A stretch of DNA of 64,000 bases from Siphonodentalium dalli (taxonomy: Eukaryota > Mollusca > Scaphopoda > Gadilida > Siphonodentaliidae). The position numbers and the translations under genes are program-made. The notes below the pieces were generated by a model. That model ran no database searches. It saw only the letters and a program-made list of their open reading frames with translations, and had not been told where the DNA came from. The DNA lies in the NCBI GenBank assembly GCA_032622095.1, contig CP136064.1, positions 42,807,912-42,871,911 on the forward strand, written 5' to 3'. This document shows, in pieces, positions 14,701 through 26,800 of the stretch. Positions within the stretch are counted from its first letter, which is position 1; every line of letters begins with the position of its first letter.

Positions 14701-17700
14701 TTTATTTGTTGTTATGTACAACTGATTGTATTTATCTGTAAGGTTTTATTTGTTGTTATGTACAACTGATTGTATTTATCTGTAAGGTTTTATTTGTTGT
14801 TATGTACAACTGATTGTATTTATCTGTAAGGTTTTATTTGTTGTTATGTACAGTATATATCTGTAAGGTTTTATTTGTTGTTATGTACAACTGATTGTAT
14901 ATATCTGTAAGGTTTTATTTGTTATGTACAGTATATATCTGTAAGGTTTTATTTGTTGTTATGTACAACTGATTGTATTTATCTGTAAGGTTTTATTTGT
15001 TGTTATGTACAACTGATTGTATATATCTGTAAGGTTTTATTTGTTGTTATGTACAGTATATATCTGTAAGGTTTTATTTGTTGTTATGTACAACTGATTG
15101 TATTTATCTGTAAGGTTTTATTTGTTGTTATGTACAACTGATTGTATTTATCTGTAAGGTTTTATTTGTTGTTATGTACAGTATATATCTGTAAGGTTTT
15201 ATTTGTTGTTATGTACAACTGATTGTATTTATCTGTAAGGTTTTATTTGTTGTTATGTACAACTGATTGTATATATGTGTAAGGTTTTATTTGTTGTTAT
15301 GTACAACTGATTGTATATATCTGTAAGGTTTCATTTGTTGTTATGTACAACTGATTGTATATATCTGTAAGGTTTTATTTGTTGTTATGTACAACTGATT
15401 GTATTTATCTGTAAGGTTTTATTTGTTGTTATGTATAACTGATTGTATATATCTGTAAGGTTTTATTTGTTATGTACAGTATATATCTGTAAGGTTTTAT
15501 TTGTTGTTATGTATAACTGATTGTATATATCTGTAAGGTTTTATTTGTTGTTATGTATAACTGATTGTATATATCTGTAAGGTTTTATTTGTTGTTATGT
15601 ATAACTGATTGTATTTATCTGTAAGGTTTTATTTGTTGTTATGTATAACTGATTGTATATATCTGTAAGGTTTTATTTATTGTTATGTACAACTGATTGT
15701 ATTTATCTGTAAGGTTTTATTTGTTGTTATGTACAACTGATTGTATTTATCTGTAAGGTTTTATTTGTTGTTATGTATAACTGATTGTATATATCTGTAA
15801 GGTTTTATTTGTTATGTACAGTATATATCTGTAAGGTTTTATTTGTTGTTATGTATAACTGATTGTATATATCTGTAAGGTTTTATTTGTTGTTATGTAT
15901 AACTGATTGTATATATCTGTAAGGTTTTATTTGTTGTTATGTACAACTGATTGTATTTATCTGTAAGGTTTTATTTGTTGTTATGTACAACTGATTGTAT
16001 TTATCTGTAAGGTTTTATTTGTTGTTATGTACAACTGATTGTATTTATCTGTAAGGTTTTATTTGTTGTTATGTACAGTATATATCTGTAAGGTTTTATT
16101 TGTTGTTATGTACAACTGATTGTATTTATCTGTAAGGTTTTATTTGTTGTTATGTACAACTGATTGTATATATCTGTAAGGTTTTATTTGTTGTCATGTA
16201 CAACTGATTGTATTTATCTGTAAGGTTTTATTTGTTGTTATGTACAACTGATTGTATATATCTGTAAGGTTTCATTTGTTGTTATGTACAACTGATTGTA
16301 TATATCTGTAAGGTTTTATTTGTTGTTATGTACAACTGATTGTATTTATCTGTAAGGTTTTATTTGTTGTTATGTACAACTGATTGTATTTATCTGTAAG
16401 GTTTTATTTGTTGTTATGTACAGTATATATCTGTAAGGTTTTATTTGTTATGTACAGTATATATCTGTAAGGTTTTATTTGTTGTTATGTACAACTGATT
16501 GTATTTATCTGTAAGGTTTTATTTGTTGTTATGTATAACTGATTGTATATATCTGTAAGGTTTTATTTGTTATGTACAGTATATATCTGTAAGGTTTTAT
16601 TTGTTGTTATGTACAACTGATTGCATATATCTGTAAGGTTTTATTTGTTATGTACAGTATATATCTGTAAGGTTTTATTTGTTGTTATGTACAACTGATT
16701 GTATTTATCTGTAAGGTTTTATTTGTTGTTATGTATAACTGATTGTATTTATCTGTAAGGTTTTATTTGTTGTTATGTACAACTGATTGTATTTATCTGT
16801 AAGGTTTCATTTGTTGTTATGTAGAACTGATTGTATATATCTGTAAGGTTTTATTTGTTGTTATGTACAACTGATTGTATTTATCTGTAAGGTTTTATTT
16901 GTTGTTATGTACAACTGATTGTATATATCTGTAAGGTTTTATTTGTTTTTATGTATAACTGATTGTATTTATCTGTAATGTTTTATTTGTTGTTATGTAT
17001 AACTGATTGTATATATCTGTAAGGTTTTATTTGTTATGTACAGTATATATCTGTAAGGTTTTATTTGTTGTTATGTACAACTGATTGTATATATCTGTAA
17101 GGTTTTATTTGTTATGTACAGTATATATCTGTAAGGTTTTATTTGTTGTTATGTACAACTGATTGTATATATCTGTAAGGTTTTATTTGTTGTTATGTAC
17201 AACTGATTGTATATATCTGTAAGGTTTTATTTGTTATGTACAGTATATATCTGTAAGGTTTTATTTGTTGTTATGTACAACTGATTGTATTTATCTGTAA
17301 GGTTTTATTTGTTGTTATGTACAACTGATTGTATTTATCTGTAAGGTTTTATTTGTTGTTATGTACAGTATATATCTGTAAGGTTTTATTTGTTGTTATG
17401 TACAACTGATTGTATTTATCTGTAAGGTTTTATTTGTTGTTATGTACAACTGATTGTATTTATCTGTAAGGTTTTATTTGTTGTTATGTATAACTGATTG
17501 TATATATCTGTAAGGTTTTATTTGTTATGTACAGTATATATCTGTAAGGTTTTATTTGTTGTTATGTACAACTGATTGTATATATATGTAAGGTTTTATT
17601 TGTTGTTATGTACAACTGATTGTATATATCTGTAAGGTTTTATTTGTTGTTATGTACAACTGATTGTATATATCTGTAAGGTTTTATTTGTTGTTATGTA

Positions 17701-20700
17701 CAACTGATTGTATATATCTGTAAGGTTTTATTTGTTGTTATGTACAACTGATTGTATATATCTGTAAGGTTTTATTTGTTGTTATGTACAACTGATTGTA
17801 TATATCTGTAAGGTTTTATTTGTTGTTATGTACAACTGATTGTATATATCTGTAAGGTTTTTTTTGTTGTTATGTATAACTGATTGTATATATCTGTAAG
17901 GTTTTATTTGTTGTTATGTACAACTGATTGTATATATCTGTAAGGTTTTATTTGTTGTTATGTACAACTGATTGTATATATCTGTAAGGTTTTTTTTGTT
18001 GTTATGTATAACTGATTGTACATATCTGTAAGGTTTTATTTGTTGTTATGTACAACTGATTGTATATATATGTAAGGTTTTATTTGTTGTTATGTACAAC
18101 TGATTGTATATATCTGTAAGGTTTTATTTGTTGTTATGTACAACTGATTGTATATATCTGTAAGGTTTTATTTGTTGTTATGTATAACTGATTGTATATA
18201 TCTGTAAGGTTTTATTTGTTGTTATGTACAACTGATTGTATATATCTGTAAGGTTTTATTTGTTGTTATGTATAACTGATTGTATATATCTGTAAGGTTT
18301 TATTTGTTGTTATGTACAACTGATTGTATATATCTGTAAGGTTTTATTTGTTGTTATGTACAACTGATTGTATATATCTGTAAGGTTTTTTTTTTTGTTA
18401 TGTATAACTGATTGTATATATCTGTAAGGTTTTATTTGTTGTTATGTACAACTGATTGTATATATCTGTAAGGTTTTATTTGTTGTTATGTACAACTGAT
18501 TTTATATATATGTAAGGTTTTATTTGTTGTTATGTACAACTGATTGTATATATATGTAAGGTTTTATTTGTTGTTATGTACAACTGATTGTATATATCTG
18601 TAAGGTTTTATTTGTTGTTATGTATAACTGATTGTATATATCTGTAAGGTTTTATTTGTTGTTATGTATAACTGATTGTATATATCTGTAAGGTTTTATC
18701 TGTTGTTATGTACAACTGATTGTATATATCTGTAAGGTTTTATTTGTTGTTATGTACAACTGATTGTATATATATGTAAGGTTTTATTTGTTGTTATGTA
18801 CAACTGATTGTATATATCTGTAAGGTTTTATCTGTTGTTATGTACAACTGATTGTATATATATGTAAGGTTTTATTTGTTGTTATGTACAACTGATTGTA
18901 TTTATCTGTAAGGTTTTATTTGTTGTTATGTACAACTGATTGTATATATCTGTAAGGTTTTATTTGTTGTTATGTACAACTGATTGTATATATCTGTAAG
19001 GTTTGATTTGTTGTTATGTACAACTGATTGTATATATCTGTAAGGTTTTATTTGTTGTTATGTATAACTGATTGTATATATCTGTAAGGTTTCATTTGTT
19101 GTTATGTATAACTGATTGTATATATCTGTAAGGTTTTATTTGTTGTTATGTACAACTGATTGTATATATCTGTAAGGTTTTATTTGTTGTTATGTACAAC
19201 TGATTGTATATATCTGTAAGGTTTTATTTGTTGTTATGTACAACTGATTGTATATATCTGTAAGGTTTTATTTGTTGTTATGTACAACTGATTGTATATA
19301 TCTGTAAGGTTTTATTTGTTGTTATGTACAACTGATTGTATATATCTGTAAGGTTTGATTTGTTGTTATGTACAACTGATTGTATATATCTGTAAGGTTT
19401 TATTTGTTGTTATGTATAACTGATTGTATATATCTGTAAGGTTTCATTTGTTGTTATGTATAACTGATTGTATATATCTGTAAGGTTTTATTTGTTGTTA
19501 TGTACAACTGATTGTATATATCTGTAAGGTTTTATTTGTTGTTATGTATAACTGATTGTATATATCTGTAAGGTTTTATTTGTTGTTATGTACAACTGAT
19601 TGTATATATCTGTAAGGTTTTATTTGTTGTTATGTACAACTGATTGTATATATCTGTAAGGTTTTATTTGTTGTTATGTACAACTGATTGTATATATCTG
19701 TAAGGTTTTATTTGTTGTTATGTATAACTGATTGTATATATCTGTAAGGTTTTATTTGTTGTTATGTACAACTGATTGTATATATCTGTAAGGTTTTATT
19801 TGTTGTTATGTACAACTGATTGTATATATCTGTAAGGTTTTATTTGTTGTTATGTACAACTGATTGTATATATCTGTAAGGTTTTATTTGTTGTTATGTA
19901 CAACTGATTGTATATATCTGTAAGGTTTGATTTGTTGTTATGTACAACTGATTGTATATATCTGTAAGGTTTTATTTGTTGTTATGTATAACTGATTGTA
20001 TATATCTGTAAGGTTTCATTTGTTGTTATGTATAACTGATTGTATATATCTGTAAGGTTTTATTTGTTGTTATGTACAACTGATTGTATATATCTGTAAG
20101 GTTTTATTTGTTGTTATGTATAACTGATTGTATATATCTGTAAGGTTTCATTTGTTGTTATGTATAACTGATTGTATATATCTGTAAGGTTTTATTTGTT
20201 GTTATGTACAACTGATTGTATATATCTGTAAGGTTTTATTTGTTGTTATGTATAACTGATTGTATATATCTGTAAGGTTTTATTTGTTGTTATGTACAAC
20301 TGATTGTATATATCTGTAAGGTTTTATTTGTTGTTATGTACAACTGATTGTATATATCTGTAAGGTTTTATTTGTTGTTATGTACAACTGATTGTATATA
20401 TCTGTAAGGTTTTATTTGTTGTTATGTACAACTGATTGTATATATCTGTAAGGTTTTATTTGTTGTTATGTACAACTGATTGTATATATCTGTAAGGTTT
20501 TATTTGTTGTTATGTACAACTGATTGTATATATCTGTAAGGTTTTATTTGTTGTTATGTACAACTGATTGTATTTATATGTAAGGTTTTATTTGTTGTTA
20601 TGTACAACTGATTGTATATATCTGTAAGGTTTTATTTGTTGTTATGTACAACTGATTGTATATATCTGTAAGGTTTTATTTGTTGTTATGTACAACTGAT

Positions 20701-20913
20701 TGTATATATCTGTAAGGTTTTATTTGTTGTTATGTACAACTGATTGTATTTATATGTAAGGTTTTATTTGTTGTTATGTACAACTGATTGTATATATCTG
20801 TAAGGTTTTATTTGTTGTTATGTACAACTGATTGTATATATCTGTAAGGTTTTATTTGTTGTTATGTACAACTGATTGTATATATCTGTAAGGTTTTATT
20901 TGTTTTTATGTAC
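5714..20913. repeat. 15.2-kb satellite array, 44-bp unit
   Basis: One unbroken head-to-tail array. The unit is 44 bp, starting AACTGATTGTATATATCTGT and continuing AAGGTTTTATTTGTTGTTATGTAC; the length gives about 345 copies. It is very A/T-rich and has no open frame of note, because every unit brings stop codons. Variants are clustered. TTTATAAC alternates with TGTACAAC in the first units (about 88-bp period). CGTATATATCTAAGG forms (2 bp shorter) recur between 7.1 and 8.4 kb. TTATTAGTTG forms lie at 7.75-10.5 kb. TATATATATCTGTAATG plus TGTAGAAC forms (46 bp) lie at 11.8-13.5 kb. Shortened units reading TGTACAGTATATATCTG lie at 14.6-17.6 kb. GTTTGATTTG/GTTTCATTTG pairs lie at 19.0-20.2 kb. The array lies beyond the last CA exon found, so it is either downstream of that gene or in one of its introns. 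Confidence 0.97.
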
Positions 20914-21384
20914 AGCGCTTTGGAACATATTGTAGAATGTGTTTTTAAATGTATTGAAAATTATAGACATCTTTCCCGTAATGAATGACAACAGATAATT
21001 ATTACGAATAGGGTAGTACCAGGTGAAAAATCTGATATTCGTCGAACGCCGAACGTCCTTTGAGTGCTTATGAATTGAGATAGTGGGGTCAGTATATTTA
21101 TTGGTGTTTTATCAGGTCTGAATAACGATTTTCTGCGAAACATCGAGTGAAGTTAATGATTGCACACCAAACAGCAAAACTAGATTTAAGTTGGCTTTAA
21201 CACCTGCTGGGTTAATTTTTGTTTTAAGATGTATTCATTCTTTAACTTTAAGTTGCAACGATGTATGTTGTACTGCGAGAATGCCAATCATTGTGGGTTC
21301 TCTGAATAAGAAATGTCTTTCATCAATGTATAATTGTTATTACAAATGATGGGTGGTTTCAAGCATTCTACCTTCAACACATCA
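20914..21384. other. Flank of the satellite; possible LINE 3'-end debris at its start
   Basis: Right after the last satellite unit the sequence reads CAGCGCTTTGGAACATATTG. This resembles the GCGC-rich 3' ends of CR1/L2-type LINEs, as also seen in this window at 26150. No protein-coding remnant was recognised. Confidence 0.3.
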
Positions 21385-21547
21385 TATAAGGATTAACTGT
21401 CATGTGGACTGTTTTTATGGAGATGTAACCGTGAGGTAAGTGGTCATAACTTGTGTAAAGTCCGAAGGGTTTTACATACAAGTTATGACCACTTACCTCA
21501 CGGTTACATCTCCATAAAAACAGTCCACGTGACAGTTAATCCTTATA
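21385..21547. repeat. Near-perfect 163-bp hairpin
   Basis: Left arm 21385-21461 and right arm about 21471-21547 are almost perfect reverse complements, both containing TGACCACTTACCTCACGG or its complement, around a loop of about 10 bp. The ends read TATAAGGATTAAC. The size and symmetry suggest a small palindromic MITE or a recent inverted duplication. No coding content. Confidence 0.85.
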
Positions 21548-22162
21548 TTTATATACATTTAGCGAAAAAGCCACTTTTGTAAATGTATTTAAATCGAAAA
21601 GTGTATCGTGACAAAACCAGCCCAAAATATCCCATAGCACCCTTGGCAAAAGTTAACAGGAACAATTTCTCTTTATATTGAAACCCGATGATTTATTAAG
21701 TCAATCCTGCGCGAGTCCAAATGCGCCCAAAACATTACGCGTTCGTCTTTCCAAAACCTGTGACGCGTCGATGTAATTATGAGGCTGCAGTTATGAGCTG
21801 TTGCGCGTTCACCGAGATATAACTGCAACTAGCCACGTGGGCGCCGACCAATCAGAATGCTGGATTTAGTGATAATCACACTTAGTATGTAAATATATAG
21901 ATATAGACGATCGTCCATCTTTATCGTATCACGAAAACACGCGTTAAATGACAGGATAATCACTTTCAATACCGCCTGCCTATGTATACAAAGTGCGTTT
22001 ATAAATAGTTAGATTGTAAATCGACCTATTGGGATCCACGAAATGTGAATCTGCAGCTATATTCGTTGATCCGTATACACTATTGTGCACAAGTAGATGT
22101 GCCCACTCATTCAACGTAGCAAACAAAGACAAGTAACTCTTAACACATATCTAAATGCAGCC
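21548..22162 (+). promoter_or_regulatory. Possible promoter-proximal region
   Basis: The stretch carries a CCAAT motif (GACCAATCAGAATG near 21848), CACGTG at about 21835, and an A/T-rich AATATATAGATATA near 21890. It ends just before a well-placed ATG at 22163. This is an inference from motifs only. Confidence 0.2.
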
Positions 22163-22193
22163 ATGGCAGAGGTAGCTGTCCTTATGATTGGAG
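22163..22193 (+). CDS. Possible first coding exon starting MAEVAVLMIG
   Basis: The ATG sits in a good context (GCCATGG). Ten codons, MAEVAVLMIG, are followed by one extra base and a strong donor, G|GTACGTG, so the exon would end in phase 1. The start resembles the N-terminal VILIGG of sugar-phosphate nucleotidyltransferases such as GMPPA, but ten residues are far too few to assign it. I found no matching second exon on the + strand in the window. It may be fortuitous. A copy of its 3' end plus donor recurs at 22648. Confidence 0.22.
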
Positions 22194-22226
22194 GTACGTG
22201 GTGACAGAGGGTTTGTCTCACCCCAA
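22180..22226 (+). repeat. 47-bp direct repeat, copy 1
   Basis: Identical to 22648-22694: starts CCTTATGATTGGAGGTACGT and ends GTCTCACCCCAA. It spans the end of the possible exon at 22163 and its donor site. Confidence 0.9.
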
Positions 22227-22647
22227 GCATATCTGAGCACATCTGCTGTTTAGACTGAACCAGTAAACCATAAAGGCAAGTGGATCGGATGATTTGGGGA
22301 CATATCGCGGCTATTTGGGGTAGATTTTGTCAAAAACATGGGCAAAAATCCTCGAAAATATCCTAATTTTTGCTTATGATGGCAGCCATCTTGGTTTGGA
22401 GGTCACGTGACATTAAAAAATTGGATTAGAGTCCAATTATTTAGCACAACCCATCCCGATGTTGGAAATATACACGCCATGCTTCTACTAAAAAGTATAC
22501 AAGGAACAATAGAACAAAATTGATGGCGGTTAAGTAGCCATACAGCTCTAACGGCAAAATGAACAATGACTGTTTTCAACTAAATCGGGCCTTGTTTACA
22601 ATTATATTAATGTTATAAATCTATATTTGTTTACATGTGCTCATGTA

Positions 22648-22694
22648 CCTTATGATTGGAGGTACGTGGTGACAGAGGGTTTGTCTCACCCCAA
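22648..22694 (+). repeat. 47-bp direct repeat, copy 2
   Basis: Exact second copy of 22180-22226, 468 bp downstream; the flanking sequences do not match. The 421 bp between the copies show no ORF or recognised repeat, apart from a short palindrome GATGGCAGCCATC at about 22378. Confidence 0.9.
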
Positions 22695-23722
22695 CTTTGG
22701 TAAAAAATTCAACCCGGCGACTCGAGTACTAATCCTCCCCTTGGGGTCAATATTTGACACAATCATCTCCTAGCAATGCATTATATCTTGACAATACCAA
22801 ACTGTTCTGAGTAGCGTACAGTGTTGCTCCTCGTGTGAAATTTTTCGAGCCACCACTAATTGTAATGTAGCGGTGATATATTTACATGTAAAGGTATATA
22901 ATGCATCAAATGTAGGATTTTAATAATATCTGCATGTGCATGTCTTACTAACTCTTTAACACTTAATTAGTCCGTAATTAATCTTAACTGCACTTCACTA
23001 TCCCTCATAAACAAATGGTATTACTTTAATATTTAGTTTCGTGCTAAAACCTAAGTCAGCCCAATACTTTTATTGGGATGGGGTTGGTTTAACCGCGAAA
23101 TGTCAGTTGGTTTTCATTGTTGAAAAGAAGGTGCTGAGTTTTCAACAAACTCAATTATAAACAGTTAATTAATGGAGCTAAAGTTTTAATAATGTTTACA
23201 AAAGTATTCTACAAGTACAAGGAGATATCCAGACTCAAAACTCATCGTTTATAGTCTACATATCTACATCTACATATATAATTAGCAGATTGATGATTGT
23301 GTATAGTTGGAGTTGAGAATGTGATCAGAAGTTATTGATGAAAATATAGATAGAGATATAAAGTAATGTATTGAACTTTAATTGCCCCAGCACCTATTGT
23401 TCACTTAGAGAGCACCAGCCCAAAATGAGGAATATTAAGCTGAGAGATGGAAAGAAAGGCGTATACTTTATATGATAATGTTATTTAAACCTTGAGAAAT
23501 GTATATAATTCCATGGAACTATCTCGTAAAAATTACTGAGTTAGCCGGACATCCGTGGAGTTATAGTAACGCGCAAGGTAACCGAATGACGCAGAAATAT
23601 GACGCCATGACGAAGTGCTAAGAGTAGTATAACATTTTGTGAGTTCGGACTTCTGGGAGTGGGGATAAGATTTATATTTTGACGTATAATGAATGAAAAT
23701 ATGGCAAATAATATTCACCAAC
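22695..23722. other. No recognisable gene; expected site of the missing CA C-terminal exon
   Basis: A final CA exon coding the Asn-[Tyr/Phe]-Arg-Pro core would be expected on the minus strand below 23723. Reading this stretch in all three minus frames, I did not find it. Nothing else was recognised. Confidence 0.4.
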
Positions 23723-23880
23723 CTGTTCCTGAGAGACGATAATTTTGTCTTCAAACAGAGTCCAGACTACACTCTCGTAACACGGTGGTGTGGTCAGGCT
23801 GCCATGGTATCTCCAGAAGTTTCTAGGTTTTTTTGGTAGCAAAGACATCAGCGAGAAGGATTTGATAATTCTGAAGTCGT
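23723..23880 (-). CDS. CA exon E, active-site threonine
   Basis: 158 bp, phase 1 in (ATGCAG acceptor), phase 0 out at CAG|GTTGGT. It encodes SFSLMSLLPKKPRNFWRYHG, then SLTTPPCYESVVWTLFEDK and IIVSQEQ. SLTTPP contains the conserved Thr that orients zinc-bound hydroxide; the Trp in VVWTLF is also family-typical. A further exon with the C-terminal strand is required but was not found. Confidence 0.94.
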
Positions 23881-26800
23881 CTGCATGAAGAAAATAAAGA
23901 TATAGACATGACGACATGTTACAACCATTTGACCTGTTTATTTTTCACGTTTCTTAAAAAACATCTTACTCTAAAAGTATCGTCAAGTTGTTCTGGTACC
24001 AATTAAAAACTGTCTGGAGAATTGATACTGCGTTGTAAGAAGGCTACTTTTATTTTTGTTTCTATTTATGTAACGTGTAAAGTTAGACTCGAAAAATGCT
24101 GGACCAATCTGGACTTTATCAGCAGCAAACAAGAAATGAGCACATTATCTGATTCTATGAATATACATCCTCCGTATCAACTGACGCATGTAAGAGAGAG
24201 ATGATTAGACATCCATTTCTGAAATATATACCTATAGGAATGACGCAGTTTCTTTTGTTAGAATGCTCAGATACTATGAATTGATAGCAGGTATACTCAT
24301 TCTAAAGGATTCTTAGTGTGGTTCATTGTATCTTCACTGGTATAGATAACAGATAATTATTTGGTGGTTGATAACGGTAAACTGGCAATTCAGGATATAG
24401 AATTTTGGAATACAGAATTGGAAGAGACAGATCAATGCTAAGGCGAAAAAGATGACTAAAGATATCATCAGATGCGGTGTCTGAATTTCTGCTTTTTTAA
24501 ATGATATTTTACACATTGCGATGGAGAATATTCGACCAACACCGGAGACACCAAGGTAAAATTTGTTTCACGCACATATAATTTTTCACTTTTTATATCA
24601 AATAAAATATGATATATACTAATTTCAGTTTCTCGAAGAGGGTCACCAAACATCAACAAACACATGCACGGTTTATGAATTCCCATATATTATTAGTTGC
24701 ACCGTGTGTTTTTAATTACCAGAACCCGCCGTATCATATGAGGTCGAAAACAGATAGAGATATACGGCTGGCTTCGGGTAGGGGTGTACTTTGCGAAACG
24801 AGACTACTACGTAATACTGCACATTTTGTTTACTATAGTTCTGAGGATATATCAAGGGTTTTGATGAAGACGGTCCCATATCGTGTGTGTATAGACACAT
24901 CAAATAAAGAATGCCCAGTAGTCAATAATGTCGTATATCGGTTGTACCCCACATATAGTTGCTAGGGTACCGAGAAGGGCAGAGATGAGTCTAGTCTTTC
25001 AACATCTTCCCTGGCTGCCCATCCAATACAGGATCAAATTCAAGATCATATTGATCACCTTTCGTGCTCTTGAAGGAACGACGCCCGACTACATCAAAGA
25101 GCTAGTATATTTAAAGACTTCAGGTACGATGCAGCGAAGATTAGACGGGAAGAGATTCTTAGCACTTCCAAACTCAAACCATCCTACGTTAGGGGACAGA
25201 GCATTCTCCATCACTACTCCAACGTTAAGGAACAAACTCCCAGACGTTATGAGGCTAACTGATGACCGTTTGGAATTTTGTAAACTTTTAAAGACACATC
25301 TTTTTTTTTAAATCGCTTATGGACTCAACTGAAACTTTTACTGAAGTTTCTCTCCGAATGACTTTTTAACCATTAATTTATAGGTTTTGCTACCTATTAG
25401 ACTAATTTTATTCGCGTGTTTTGTCTTTTATCCTAGTTTGATGTTCTTTTATTGTATATAATATATAGAGGATATGAAATGAGTGTTTCTCTCATATGAT
25501 ATTTATGAAATGAGTCTAAGAATTTTCAGTTTTCTCGAGCCTCCGGCGAGAGAAAACTGAAAATTCGTGACGAGTTTCATAAATATCATATGAGAGAAAC
25601 ACGAATTACATATTCTATTTATCATATGACACCTATAAATTGATTATGATGTCCAAAACTCACACAAATCACTAAATAGCTATATGACATCGGCAGCAAA
25701 AGGTTAATGTGACGTCACTTCATTGCACCGGAAGCCCAATTACACCTGGTGAACTAGCAGAAATAATATGCACGCGAAGATATAGTGCGCTATTCTGTTC
25801 TCAGATTGTGACATTATATCGTATGTTTATTAGATAAATACGAATTACATATTCTATTTATCGTATAACAATGTCCAAAACTATATATTTCAAGATTATA
25901 ATTGCGAGAATTTCGGCATCGCGTTGATTCGTGTATTTGACGCGCACGAATTTGACCTGCATTTATTCTCGGCCCCGGCTGCCATTCAGCCAATCAGAAC
26001 ACACTTTTTGTCAACAAACCAATCAAATTATCGGAAGGTGATATGAACTAGTAATTGATATGAAATTGATTTATGACATCGTAAACAACGTAAATAATGA
26101 TTGAGTCATATGATAAATATATTTATCACATATTTTATGTAACAGCGCCTATGAACACAAATCTGTTGTGAAATAGGCGCTCTACAAATGTTAATACTAG
26201 TAAAAAAAAATAAGAATTATAATAATACCGTTATTGCGCCCTATCATTGATACCGTTATTGCGCCCTATCATTGATACCGTTATTGCGCCCTATCATTGA
26301 TACCGTTATTGCGCCCTATCATTGATACCGTTATTGTGCCCTATTATTGATACCGTTATTGCCGCATCAATGGGAGGTGTATACCTACCTTTATGTTCGA
26401 TAGCAATGAGATGGTTCACTATTTCGTCAAATTTATAGTTGTGTTCTCCGACCTGTAAGGGAGATTAAGAATACTTATATACAATCGACTACTTTACTGG
26501 AACAGTTAAAGGCACGGGCGGCGTTCGTTGCAGAAATATTCATATTTGTTCAAATCTCCATCAACAGAAGGGATATTAAAATATATATAGTTTTGTTCGT
26601 ATGACAAACAAAATCAGCGCGTAAATAGTATATTTTCGTCAAGACGTACGATGGTGTACGTAGACAGGAGCATATTCGCGTCATAGAAGTGTTGCTTCTG
26701 TTTGCATAACAGCGCAATTCTATTCGTTATTCGTTAATAGTTCCATATCAGGAAAACAGTAACAAATAAAGCTATTTATGTTTACCATATCCGGACATAA

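Noticed and set aside
5714-20913. CRISPR array
   Set aside because: Units are contiguous 44-mers without unique spacers, in an animal-type genome.
24334-24516. Minus-strand frame with a transmembrane-like stretch (ISLVIFFALALICLF)
   Set aside because: Considered as a C-terminal membrane anchor of the carbonic anhydrase, but it lies upstream of exon E, has no matching splice phase, and hydrophobic frames are common by chance in AT-rich DNA.
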